Origin: Cyanobium sp. FGCU52
GTDB taxonomy: Bacteria; Cyanobacteriota; Cyanobacteriia; PCC-6307; Cyanobiaceae
Direction: 5' to 3'
DNA: 64,000 bases
Assembly (NCBI GenBank): GCA_024958715.1
Contig: JANWUS010000029.1
Location: 54,930-118,929 of the forward strand
The translations under genes and the position numbers were made by a program. Each line of letters starts with the position of its first letter. The first letter of the stretch is position 1. The notes beneath the pieces were generated by a model, which had not been told where the DNA came from, searched no databases, and worked only from the letters and a program-made list of their open reading frames with translations. Positions 8,576 to 18,668 of this stretch are shown piece after piece.

Positions 8576-9511
8576 CTACACCTTCTCCACCTGCCGCCGG
8601 CCCAGCAGGCCGCGCGGACGCAGCAGCAGCACCAGGAACAGGATCGCGAAGGCCAGGGCGTCGCGCCAGCCGGAGGCGTCGGCGGGCACCAGCGCCTCCG
8701 CCAGCCCCATCAGCAGACCACCGGCAATGGCGCCCGGCACGCTGCCGAGGCCGCCGAGCACCAGCACCGCCAGCCCCTTGAGGCCGTAGCCGATCCCCAT
8801 GTACGGCCCCGGCAGGCTGATGCTCACCCCGACCAGGCCGCCGCCGAGGCCGGCCAGAGCGCCGCTGAGCAGGAAGGCCAGCCGCAGCATCGCCTCGCTG
8901 TCGATCCCGAGCAGCCGGGCGGTGGTGGCGTCCTCGGCCACGGCCTTGAGGGCGCGGCCTCTGCGGCTGCGCTCCAGCCAGAGGGTGAGGGCGATCACCG
9001 CCGCGGCGCAGACCACCAGCAGCAGCACCTGCACGCTGCGGATGCGGGCGCCGGCGACCTGCAGGGCATCGGGCAGGCCCGCGAGGGCGGTGGCGGGGAA
9101 GGCGTAGCCCTCGGCTCCCATCAGCATCTGCAGCAGGTTCACCAGCACCAGGCCGGCACCCAGGCTGGTGATCAGGTAGAGCAGCGGCTCGGCCCCGCGG
9201 TGGCGCAAGGGCGCGAAGGCGAGGCGCTCCACCAGCAGCGAGACCAGACCGGTGAGCAGGGCTGCCAGCAGCAGGGCCGGCGTGAAGGGAAGCCCCAGCG
9301 GCAGCCCCCAGCCCGGCAGACCGCCGTTGGCACTGATGCGACCGCCCATCAGCAGGTAGGTGAGGTAGCCACCCAGGGAGAACAGGGCGCCGAGGGCGAA
9401 GTTGATCACCCCGAGCACGGAGAACACCAGGGTGTAGCCGAGGGCCACCAGGGCATAGACGCCACCGCTGGCGGCCCCGTTGAGCAGGATCTGCGGAACG
9501 GCGTCGATCAT
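8576..9511 (-). CDS. livH: Branched-chain/neutral amino-acid ABC transporter permease (LivH type)
   Basis: Permease of 311 aa. The start is ATG 9511 because it opens with the LivH hallmark GVYALVALGYTLVFSVLGVI and overlaps the binding-protein stop (ATGA). The frame stays open far upstream, but that part is only a shadow of the binding-protein gene. The EAA-like loop is RALKAVAEDATTARLLGIDS (about 175-195), and the C-terminus reads LLLRPRGLLGRR, typical of the family. First permease of the operon. Confidence 0.88.
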   Translation of the reverse strand: MIDAVPQILLNGAASGGVYALVALGYTLVFSVLGVINFALGALFSLGGYLTYLLMGGRISANGGLPGWGLPLGLPFTPALLLAALLTGLVSLLVERLAFAPLRHRGAEPLLYLITSLGAGLVLVNLLQMLMGAEGYAFPATALAGLPDALQVAGARIRSVQVLLLVVCAAAVIALTLWLERSRRGRALKAVAEDATTARLLGIDSEAMLRLAFLLSGALAGLGGGLVGVSISLPGPYMGIGYGLKGLAVLVLGGLGSVPGAIAGGLLMGLAEALVPADASGWRDALAFAILFLVLLLRPRGLLGRRQVEKV

Positions 9512-10908
9512 CGGGCCCCGTCGCCGGAAGCGGCCTCGCGCACCAGGGCGAAGCGACCGCTGCGGCCGCCTGGATCCATCCGCACCTCGGCCACGTAGAA
9601 CCGCCCCTGCACCACCTCGCCCTCGGGCGTGAAGCGGATCGGCCCGAGCGGGGTGTCGTACGTGCCGGCGAGCAGCTCCTCCATCAACGCCTTGCGGGCT
9701 TGCCCCAGGGTGATGGTCTCCAGGCCGCCGCGCCGCTGCAGCCGCTGCACCGCCTCGAACAGCACCTGGTAGGCCGTGAACGCCTGGGCGGTGATCTGGG
9801 AGGGGGCGTGGTCCGGGCTGCTGCGGCGCAGCAGCTCCCGGAAGCGGCGATTGATCGGGGTGTCGAGATCCGGGCTGTAAGCCTGGGCGATCAGGATGCC
9901 GTCGCACCAGCGCTGGCAGATCGGATAGATGTTCGCCGTGTTCATGCCGTTGCCCACCACGATCGGGCCGCGGTAGCCGAGTTCGCGCAGCTGGCGCACC
10001 AGGTTGCCGCCGCCCACCGCCTGGATCGAGATCACCACCAGCTGCGGATCGGCCTGCAGGGCGGCGGTGATCGGGATCTGGAAGTCGTTGTCGGCCAGCT
10101 GGGTGCGCTGCACCGACACCGGCGTCAGGCCGCGGGCGCGCAGGGTGCGCTGGAAGATCGCCGTTTCGGAGGTGCTGAAGGCGTCGTCCTGGGAATAGAA
10201 GACGGCCACCCGCCGGATGCCGGGATCGCGCCTGAGGGCCTCGCTGATCGACAGCGGCGCGATCACCGAGCTCTGGGCCGAGACGCGGCTGATGAAGGAG
10301 CCGATCTGGGGGATCCCCTTGGCGGTGTTGGACGGGGCCACCACCGGCACACCGCGGCGCTGGGCGATCGGGTCGGCGGCGAACGCCTGCTGCGAGAGGG
10401 TGGGACCGATCAGCGCCAGAACCCCCTGCCGGATCAGCAGGTTGAAGCCGGCGATGGCCGTGGCCTCATCGCTGCCGCCGTCCTGCAGCTGGAAGTGGAG
10501 CGGGCGCAGGGGCGGCTCGCCGGGCCGGTGGCGCCAGCCCGCCGCCCACTGGCGGGCCAGGCTGAGGCCCACGCGCTGATCCTGGCCGTAGAGATTGGCG
10601 TTGCCCGTCAGGGCGATGACCGCGCCGATGGTGAGGGCGCCCTTGGGAGCGTCCGCCGGCGGAACGGCCCTGGCCGCCGGATCAGCCTGCTGACCGAGCA
10701 GCGCCAGAGCCCCAACCCCGCCCGCCAGGAACGCAGCAAGCCGAAGGGCGCCCCGCTCACGCCAGGAGTGACGCGCCGGCGGCGGAGTGGCGGGGGAGGA
10801 GGTCAGCGACCCGGCCAGGCTGAGCGGATGGTAAGTCGTGGCGACCGATCGGGCAGGCCACGGCGCGGGCCGCTGGGGCACGTGTGTGTTCGGCGGGCGC
10901 TTCCTCAT
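9508..10908 (-). CDS. Periplasmic amino-acid-binding protein of the Liv/Nat importer
   Basis: Peripla_BP_6-type receptor, about 466 aa from ATG 10908. The mature part opens LTIGAVIALTGNANLYGQDQ, followed by LIGPTLSQQ, VVAPSNTAKGIP, and AVFYSQDDAFSTSE, all in the Liv/NatB arrangement. A hydrophobic segment (LRLAAFLAGGVGALALLG, roughly residues 54-71) is preceded by about 50 residues of Pro/Arg-rich sequence, so the true start may be further in; no in-frame ATG or GTG was seen there. It most resembles NatB-like neutral amino-acid receptors. It supplies substrate to LivHM. Confidence 0.8.
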   Translation of the reverse strand: MRKRPPNTHVPQRPAPWPARSVATTYHPLSLAGSLTSSPATPPPARHSWRERGALRLAAFLAGGVGALALLGQQADPAARAVPPADAPKGALTIGAVIALTGNANLYGQDQRVGLSLARQWAAGWRHRPGEPPLRPLHFQLQDGGSDEATAIAGFNLLIRQGVLALIGPTLSQQAFAADPIAQRRGVPVVAPSNTAKGIPQIGSFISRVSAQSSVIAPLSISEALRRDPGIRRVAVFYSQDDAFSTSETAIFQRTLRARGLTPVSVQRTQLADNDFQIPITAALQADPQLVVISIQAVGGGNLVRQLRELGYRGPIVVGNGMNTANIYPICQRWCDGILIAQAYSPDLDTPINRRFRELLRRSSPDHAPSQITAQAFTAYQVLFEAVQRLQRRGGLETITLGQARKALMEELLAGTYDTPLGPIRFTPEGEVVQGRFYVAEVRMDPGGRSGRFALVREAASGDGAR

Positions 10909-10954
10909 TGATCCCCGCAAGCCACCGATCCACACCTTCCAGTGAGCAAAGGCT

Positions 10955-11968
10955 TCAGCCCGCCTGCTGCCAGAGGCGCAGCAGCTCCTCGAGCTGGGCA
11001 CGGTCCGGAGGGGGCAAGCGGCGCACCTGGTTGCCGGCCGGGCTGCCGCCCCGGCCATCGGGCCCCCGGAAGCCTGCCGCCCTCAGCACCGCCTGCGCCT
11101 CCGGCCCGGCCATGAACACCACGAAGCGCTCGCCATCGGCGGGGCTGCCGCTGCCTTCGCCGCGCAGCACCGCCGCAGCCAGCACCATCTCCACCGTGGG
11201 ATCCGGCACCAGCAGCCGGTAACCCCCCGGCCAGCGCCGCCCAGCCTCGGCGGAGCGCATCAAGGCGGCGGCCTCGTACACCATCGCCAGGTCGCCGTCG
11301 TTGGGGCCGCCGCTGATGAATTCCCGCAGCAGGATGTCGGTGGAGCGGGCCGGCCGGTAGACCGCCCGCTTCAGCAGGGCCACCGCGGCCGGGGCCGGTT
11401 GATCGCGGCTCCAGAGCGCCAGGGTGAGCTGGCCGGAATTCGAGCGCAGCGGGTCGGTGACCCGCAGATCGAAGCTGCCCCAGGCTTCCGGCCCCCCCAG
11501 GGCCGTCCACTGCCCCGCGGCCGCCGCCTGCCGCAGCCGCGCCCAGGAGAAGCCTCCCTGCGGAAACAGCCGATCGGACCGCTCCGGCCAGGACACCGCC
11601 ACCAACAGGGTGCGTGCGATCGGCAGGGGCCCTGCCTGGAACGGAGCACCACCACCCCGGGCGGCCGCTGCCGCCGCGAACGCCTGCAGCTGGTCGCGGT
11701 TGGAGGGGATCAGCACCCGGGCGCGCTCCGGGCCTTCCTCCAGGTTCCGGTTCACCATGTCCTGGGCGCCCTGCACCTCCCAGCGCAGATCGATGCCTGG
11801 ATGGCGCCGCTCGAACAGCGGCTCGATCCCGGCCAGCGGCTGCTCGAGTTCCGAGCCCACCGCCACCAGCAGCGAACGGCGCAAGCCGGGGAGGGGGGCC
11901 GCCGCCAGAACCAAGGCGGCCGTGGCGATGCCGAGGGAGAGTGCGCGGCGGCGTGTGATCGGGAACAC
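10955..11968 (-). CDS. Extracellular solute-binding protein (SBP_bac_11-like) paired with the vWA gene
   Basis: 337 aa with a basic N-terminus (ITRRRALSLG, possibly Tat-like) and hydrophobic signal. The mature domain is type-2 periplasmic: LLVAVGSELEQPLAGIEPLFERR near the start, then VLIPSNRDQ, an SNSGQLT segment that is typical of ligand-contacting loops, and FISGGPNDGDLAMVYEAAAL. No permease or ATPase belonging to it lies nearby. Its start is 79 bases from the divergent SBP-vWA gene, so the two probably share a control region. It may deliver a signal rather than a nutrient; that is inference. Confidence 0.7.
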   Translation of the reverse strand: MFPITRRRALSLGIATAALVLAAAPLPGLRRSLLVAVGSELEQPLAGIEPLFERRHPGIDLRWEVQGAQDMVNRNLEEGPERARVLIPSNRDQLQAFAAAAAARGGGAPFQAGPLPIARTLLVAVSWPERSDRLFPQGGFSWARLRQAAAAGQWTALGGPEAWGSFDLRVTDPLRSNSGQLTLALWSRDQPAPAAVALLKRAVYRPARSTDILLREFISGGPNDGDLAMVYEAAALMRSAEAGRRWPGGYRLLVPDPTVEMVLAAAVLRGEGSGSPADGERFVVFMAGPEAQAVLRAAGFRGPDGRGGSPAGNQVRRLPPPDRAQLEELLRLWQQAG

Positions 11969-12046
11969 CGCGGGAGGCCGGGAGAGGTCTGAGGCGGCGT
12001 AAGGCGGCCGTTACAGCGCACAATAAGGGCGATCCATGGCGCCTCC

Positions 12047-13738
12047 ATGGCCACCCTTCCGGCCCGTGCCGTGGCCCCGCTGGCCTCCCTGCCCCTGGCC
12101 CTCCTGACACTGCTCGCCGGCTGTGGGCTTCTGCCGGCGGGCCCGCAGCTCACGATCACCATGCTGTTGGGAAGCGCCCTCGCCGGCTTCTGCCAGGAGG
12201 CGGCGGCCGCGATCGAGCGAGATCCTCCCCGCCTCGCCGATGGCACCCGCGTGCGGCTGCAGTGCCGTTCGGCCGGCAGTGGCGATGTGGTGAGCGAGAT
12301 GGAAAGCCACGCGCGGGCGGTGCTGCAGGGTGGCGGCAAAGCCGATGAGGCCCGCATCCCCACCCTGCTGTCGGTGGACGGGGAGATCTACCAGGAGCTG
12401 CTGCGCCATCGCCTCCAGGCTCTCGCTCCCGGCCGCAGCCTGATTCCCGCCACCGCCGACGCGCCCGCCCTGGCCAGCAGCCCGATGGTGCTGATGACCA
12501 CCCCCGCCCTGGCGAACGGGCTGCGGCGGCCCCAGCCGTTCCTGGCCCTGGCCCGCGCCGACAGCCATCAGCAGCTCGATCCGGCGGCGCCGCCGCAGCC
12601 GATCCGCTTCGCGCAGACCGCGCCGACCCGCTCCAATTCCGGTCTGCAGACCCTGGTGGCGGAGGTGGCGGGCAAGCGCCCGGAGCAACTGGAGCTGGCC
12701 GACGTGCAGGCCCATGCGGCAGCGATCGCGGCGATCCAGAAGCACGTGACCCGCTACGGCAGCTCCACCGATGAGCTGGCGCGGGCGATGCAGCGCAACG
12801 GAGTGTTCTGGGCCTCGGTGGCCTCGGTGTACGAGTCGTCGGTGGTGGCGGCCAACGGCCGCCGCGAAGCCGGCCAGGAGGCCTTCGTGGCCGTCTACCC
12901 GCGGGCCACCTACTCGAGCACCATGCGCGCCATCCTGCCCACCGCCCCCTGGGTGTCGGCCCAGGAACGGGAGGGGGCGCAGCTGCTGATCGAGCGGCTG
13001 CAGCAACCCGCCCTGCAGCGCCTCGCCGCCGGCCAGGGTCTGCGGCCGGCCAATCCGGCGGTGCCGATGGAGCGGATCACAGCGGCCTACGGCGCCGATC
13101 CCCGCGCCGTCTACGACTCGCTGCGGGCGCCGCGGCCGGCGGTGGTGGAGGCGCTCATCAGCCTCTGGCGCGATCAGGTGAAGAAGCCCTCGCGCGTGGC
13201 CCTGGTGGTGGACAGCTCGGGCTCGATGGCCGGCAACAAGCTGCCCTCAGCCCAGCGCAGCCTGCAGGCCTACCTGGCCCAGATCGGACCGCGCGATGTG
13301 GTGGGGCTGATCGACTTCGACAGCGATCTGCGCGATCCGGTGGTGCTGCGCGGAGGCTCCGCCGGTGCGCAGCAGGCGGCGGCGTTCGTGGCCAGCCTGC
13401 AGGCCGGCGGCGAAACCCGCCTGTATGACGCGGTGGCGGCCGGGCGCGACTGGCTGCGACGCACCCGCCGGCCCGGTGAGATCCTGGCGGTGGTGGTGCT
13501 CACCGATGGGGTCGATTCCGGCTCCCGCCGCTCGCTGCAGAACCTCGAAGACGACCTCAAGCGCAGCGGCTTTTCCGGCGATGAACGCATCGGCGTGTTC
13601 ACGATCGGCTACGGCGAGGGCGGCGGCTACGACGCCGCCATCCTGCGCCGGATCGCCGAGAGCAACGGCGGCGAATTCGTGGAGGGCACGCCCGACAGCA
13701 TCCTCAGACGCATGGAACAGCTGCAGCTGGCCTTCTGA
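12047..13738 (+). CDS. Lipoprotein with solute-binding and von Willebrand factor A domains
   Basis: 563 aa. An N-terminal lipoprotein signal ends in LLAGCG (Cys about residue 26). Residues about 30-350 form a type-2 solute-binding-like domain (SPMVLMTTPAL, TRSNSGLQTLVAEVAG). Residues about 380-555 are a vWA domain with intact MIDAS motif DSSGSM, downstream T (GGETRLYD) and VVVLTDGVDSGS. Such SBP-vWA fusions occur in bacteria with no agreed function; a metal-dependent protein-protein contact at the cell surface is likely. It is followed by the coiled-coil gene, overlapping by one base (TGATG), and diverges from another binding protein. Confidence 0.82.
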   Translation: MATLPARAVAPLASLPLALLTLLAGCGLLPAGPQLTITMLLGSALAGFCQEAAAAIERDPPRLADGTRVRLQCRSAGSGDVVSEMESHARAVLQGGGKADEARIPTLLSVDGEIYQELLRHRLQALAPGRSLIPATADAPALASSPMVLMTTPALANGLRRPQPFLALARADSHQQLDPAAPPQPIRFAQTAPTRSNSGLQTLVAEVAGKRPEQLELADVQAHAAAIAAIQKHVTRYGSSTDELARAMQRNGVFWASVASVYESSVVAANGRREAGQEAFVAVYPRATYSSTMRAILPTAPWVSAQEREGAQLLIERLQQPALQRLAAGQGLRPANPAVPMERITAAYGADPRAVYDSLRAPRPAVVEALISLWRDQVKKPSRVALVVDSSGSMAGNKLPSAQRSLQAYLAQIGPRDVVGLIDFDSDLRDPVVLRGGSAGAQQAAAFVASLQAGGETRLYDAVAAGRDWLRRTRRPGEILAVVVLTDGVDSGSRRSLQNLEDDLKRSGFSGDERIGVFTIGYGEGGGYDAAILRRIAESNGGEFVEGTPDSILRRMEQLQLAF

Positions 13739-14499
13739 TGGCATCGCCCAGCTCCGCTCTGGTGAACCCGCTCGATGATCCGGGGGCCGTGGCGGTCGCC
13801 GGGCTGCTGCTGGTGATCCTCAACCGGCTGACAGCTCTGGGGCTGCCGCTCTCTGCGCTGATCGCGGTGATGATCGGCCTGGGCCTGGCGCAGCTGCGCT
13901 CCCGCCGCAGGGGCCGGGGGGAGCGGCTGCGCGACAGCCGCGTCGCCGCCGGCATCGAGGCGGCCCTGCAGCGGGCCTCCCAGCTGGCCCTCCAGGCTGA
14001 GCGGCTGAGCGCAGAGGCGGTGGCGCGCTTTCAGGACACCTCCCATCTGGAACCGCTCGCTGTGGTGCAGCTCTGCTGCGAGCGCCTGCGGGGGCTGCCC
14101 GAGCGGATCGCTCAGCGGCGGCCGCTGCTGGAATCCGGCGGCGGCATCCTGCTCTCGGTCGACGATCTTCAGCGCCGGCTGGACCGCGCCCGCGAGGAGT
14201 TGCGGCTGGAAGCGTCCGCCACCCTGAAGGGCGAGCGGCAGCGCCTGGTGGACCAGCTGCAGCGCAATCTCGACGCAGCCCGCTCCGGCATGGACGCCCG
14301 CGAGGCTCGCCTGCTGGCGCTCTCCACCCGTCTGGAGCAGATCGACGGCGGCCTGCGCCACCTCCAGCAGCAGGTGGATGCCCAGTGGCCCAGCAGCAAG
14401 GCCACCGATGCCGCCGTGGCCGGGGCGATCGCGCCGCTGGACGCAGCCCTCGAGCAGATCGACCGGCTGCTGGACGCCGGCAAGGACGCCGGCCCCTGA
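13738..14499 (+). CDS. Membrane-anchored coiled-coil protein of unknown function
   Basis: 253 aa, no family recognised. An N-terminal hydrophobic stretch (about 17-55, one or two membrane passes) is followed by Arg-rich SRRRGRGERLRDSR and then a long helical region rich in Q, L, E, R and A (about 75-245) with heptad-like spacing (LQRRLDRAREELRLEA, LVDQLQRNLDAAR, STRLEQIDGGLRHLQQQ). Its start overlaps the SBP-vWA stop, so the two are co-translated. It could be the inner-membrane partner that reads the vWA lipoprotein. It is convergent to hemL. Confidence 0.65.
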   Translation: MASPSSALVNPLDDPGAVAVAGLLLVILNRLTALGLPLSALIAVMIGLGLAQLRSRRRGRGERLRDSRVAAGIEAALQRASQLALQAERLSAEAVARFQDTSHLEPLAVVQLCCERLRGLPERIAQRRPLLESGGGILLSVDDLQRRLDRAREELRLEASATLKGERQRLVDQLQRNLDAARSGMDAREARLLALSTRLEQIDGGLRHLQQQVDAQWPSSKATDAAVAGAIAPLDAALEQIDRLLDAGKDAGP

Positions 14500-14515
14500 C
14501 AACGGAGCCGAAGCA

Positions 14516-14534
14516 CCGTGGCCTCAGGCCACGG
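14516..14534. terminator. Palindromic hairpin between convergent genes
   Basis: A perfect inverted repeat CCGTGGCCT-C-AGGCCACGG lies between the coiled-coil gene and hemL and overlaps the hemL stop codon. There is no clear T tract on either strand, so it may be a weak bidirectional terminator or only an mRNA 3'-end stabiliser. Confidence 0.35.
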
Positions 14535-15852
14535 CGGCGAAAGCGTCGCGGAAGGCGGCCAGGGTGGCGTCGATGTCGGCGTCGCTGTGGGCGAGGGAGG
14601 TGAAGCCGGCCTCGAAGGAGCTGGGCGCCAGGTAGATGCCCCGCTCGAGCATGGCCCGGTGCAGGCGGCCGAAGCGTTCGCTGTCGGTGGCCTTGGCCTG
14701 CTCGAAGTTGCGCACCGGCCCTTCGCAGAGGAAGAAGCCGAACATGGCGCTGATCGAGCCGCCGCTGTAGGGCAGGCCGGCGGCCCGGGCGGCTTCGCCG
14801 ATGCCGTCGCTCAGACGCCTGGTGATCGCTTCGAGCCGTTCGTAGGTGCCGGGCTGCTTGAGCAGCTCCAGGGTTTTGATGCCGGCGGTCATCGCCAGCG
14901 GGTTGCCGCTGAGGGTTCCGGCCTGATACATCGGACCCGCCGGGGCCACCATCTCCATGATGTCGGCCCGGCCGCCGTAGGCGCCCACCGGCAGGCCGCC
15001 GCCGATCACCTTGCCCATGGTGGTGAGATCGGGGGTGATGCCGAAGCGGGCCTGGGCACCGCCGTAGCTGATGCGGAAGCCGGTCATCACCTCGTCGAAC
15101 ACCAGCAGGGCGCCGTTCTCGCGGGTGAGTTCGCGCAGGCCCTCGAGGAAGCCGGGCTCGGGGGTGATGAAGCCGGCGTTGCCCACCACGGGCTCAAGGA
15201 TCACGCCGGAGATCTCGCCGGGGTTGTCGGCGAACAGCTTCTTCACCGACTCCAGGCAGTTGTAGGGAGCGGTGAGGGTGGAAGCGGTGGTGGCGCGGGG
15301 CACGCCAGGGGAGTCGGGCAGGCCGAGAGTGGCGACGCCGGAGCCGGCCTTCACCAGGAACATGTCGGCGTGGCCGTGGTAGCAGCCCTCGAACTTGATC
15401 ACCTTCTCGCGGCCGGTGAAGGCGCGCATCAGGCGCAGCACCGCCATGCAGGCCTCGGTGCCGGAATTCACGAAGCGCACCATCTCCACCGAGGGCACAG
15501 CCTCGATCACCATCTCTGCCAGCTGGTTCTCCAGTTCGCAGGGGGCACCGAAGCTGGTGCCCTTCTCCAGGGCGGCGTGCAGGGCGGCGATCACCTCGGG
15601 ATGGCTGTGGCCGCAGATGGCGGGGCCCCAGCTGCCCACGTAATCGATGTAGCGGTTGCCGTCCACGTCCCAGGCGTAGGCGCCCTTGACCCGCTCGAAG
15701 ACGATCGGCTGACCGCCGACCGACTTGAAAGCCCGCACCGGCGAACTGACGCCACCGGGCATCAGCTTCTGGGCGGCGGTGAAGATTTCCTGGGAGCGGG
15801 TGGTGTCGAGCACAGGAGCCGAGACAGGCGCTGAGGGGGAGGCCGAACTCAA
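14524..15852 (-). CDS. hemL: Glutamate-1-semialdehyde 2,1-aminomutase
   Basis: Converts glutamate-1-semialdehyde to 5-aminolevulinate, the last step of the C5 route to chlorophyll, haem and bilins; PLP enzyme, cytoplasmic. Signatures are [18 protein letters not shown] near the start, [32 protein letters not shown] and the PLP lysine in [14 protein letters not shown]. No ATG fits. TTG 15852 gives about 442 aa and GTG 15813 about 429 aa, closer to the usual 428-433, so either could be used. The open frame runs far further upstream only as a shadow of glcD. It diverges from glcD. Confidence 0.95.
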   Translation of the reverse strand: MSSASPSAPVSAPVLDTTRSQEIFTAAQKLMPGGVSSPVRAFKSVGGQPIVFERVKGAYAWDVDGNRYIDYVGSWGPAICGHSHPEVIAALHAALEKGTSFGAPCELENQLAEMVIEAVPSVEMVRFVNSGTEACMAVLRLMRAFTGREKVIKFEGCYHGHADMFLVKAGSGVATLGLPDSPGVPRATTASTLTAPYNCLESVKKLFADNPGEISGVILEPVVGNAGFITPEPGFLEGLRELTRENGALLVFDEVMTGFRISYGGAQARFGITPDLTTMGKVIGGGLPVGAYGGRADIMEMVAPAGPMYQAGTLSGNPLAMTAGIKTLELLKQPGTYERLEAITRRLSDGIGEAARAAGLPYSGGSISAMFGFFLCEGPVRNFEQAKATDSERFGRLHRAMLERGIYLAPSSFEAGFTSLAHSDADIDATLAAFRDAFAAVA

Positions 15853-15933
15853 GGCGGGATCCGCGTACGGACAAAGGAACCGCCCCCCATCCTGACCCAC
15901 GCCCCTCCTGATCGGCGCCCTCTCGGTAAGTTC

Positions 15934-17466
<1,533 letters not shown>

Positions 17467-17494
17467 GGGGAGATCGGGCGCCTGAGCTGAAGCC

Positions 17495-18496
17495 TCAGGG
17501 GTAGACGTTCGGCACGTGGAACTGCTCGTTGCGGGGCGGGCGCAGCACCGGTTTGCCCTTGCGCCGGGGAGGCAGATCGATCGCCGGCGGCGTCACGTCT
17601 TCATAAGGCACCTTGCCGAGCAGGTGGCGGATGGTGTTGAGGCGGGCCCGCCGCTTGTCGTCGGCCTCCACAGTGAACCAGGGGGCCTCAGGGATGTTGG
17701 TGTGGGCGAACATCTCGTCCTTGGCCTCGGAGAATTCCACCCAGTGGTTGCGGGCCTCCAGGTCCATGGCGCTGAGCTTCCAGCGCCGGGCGGGATCCTC
17801 CAGGCGGGAGCGGAAGCGGGCCTCCTGCTCCTCGTCGGAGACCGAGAACCAGTACTTGAGCAGCAGGATCCCGGAGTCCACGAGCATGCGCTCGAAGTCG
17901 GGACAGGAGTGCAGGAACTGGTCCACCTCCTGGGGGGAGCAGAAGCCCATCACCCGCTCCACGCCGGCGCGGTTGTACCAGCTGCGATCGAAGATCACGA
18001 TCTCGCCGGCGGCGGGGAAGTGCTCCACGTAGCGCTGGAAGTACCACTGGCTCTTCTCGCGGTCGGAGGGGGTGCCCAGGGCCACCACGTTGCAGCCGCG
18101 CGGGTTGAGTGGCTCGGTGATGCGCTTGATCGTGCCCCCCTTGCCGGCGGCGTCCCGGCCCTCGAACACCACGATCAGGCGGAAGCCGACGCTGCGGATC
18201 CAGTACTGCATCTTCACCAGCTCCACCTGCAGCCGGGCCAGCTCCTCCTCGTAGAAGCGGCGGGCCAGCTTGCCGTTGCCGTTGGTGGGGAGCGGTTCGC
18301 CCCGGGCGGCCGCCTCGGCCGCGGCCCCGGCTCCCTGCAGATCGTCGAGCTGGCAGGATGGGTAGTAGCGGTCGCTGAAGCGACCGAAACGGGGCCAGCC
18401 GGGGCCAGCCGGCGCGGAGCCATGCTCAGGATCGCTTCCGTCATCCCTGTGCTTCTCACTGCCCTTGGCCTTGCCGTTATCCCTGGCTTTCCCCAT
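17495..18496 (-). CDS. ppk2: Polyphosphate kinase 2
   Basis: PPK2-family kinase transferring phosphate between polyphosphate and nucleotides. About 333 aa from ATG 18496; the longer open frame upstream has no PPK2-like sequence. Visible motifs are Walker [17 protein letters not shown], Walker [22 protein letters not shown] and the lid region around [21 protein letters not shown] charged, Gly-rich leader of about 45 residues precedes the DDLQG start of the domain. Convergent with glcD. Other polyphosphate-linked genes (CHAD, pstS) lie further on in the window. Confidence 0.9.
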   Translation of the reverse strand: MGKARDNGKAKGSEKHRDDGSDPEHGSAPAGPGWPRFGRFSDRYYPSCQLDDLQGAGAAAEAAARGEPLPTNGNGKLARRFYEEELARLQVELVKMQYWIRSVGFRLIVVFEGRDAAGKGGTIKRITEPLNPRGCNVVALGTPSDREKSQWYFQRYVEHFPAAGEIVIFDRSWYNRAGVERVMGFCSPQEVDQFLHSCPDFERMLVDSGILLLKYWFSVSDEEQEARFRSRLEDPARRWKLSAMDLEARNHWVEFSEAKDEMFAHTNIPEAPWFTVEADDKRRARLNTIRHLLGKVPYEDVTPPAIDLPPRRKGKPVLRPPRNEQFHVPNVYP

Positions 18497-18668
18497 CCGG
18501 CTTCGGAGAGCTCGGGCGAAGGCTAGGAAAGCAGGATCGGCCGGGCAGGCGCCGATGCCCCCCTCGTTGCATTCGCCGGCGTTGATTCCCTTTGCCTGAG
18601 CTGGGGGCGCGCTTGATCTCCTCTTCACCCGCCCTGGCGACCCTGAAAGCGACGGCCGCTCCCCTGCC

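Noticed and set aside
10905..12110. 401-codon minus-strand frame overlapping the solute-binding gene
   Set aside because: Gly/Arg/Ala-rich shadow frame of the same-strand solute-binding gene.
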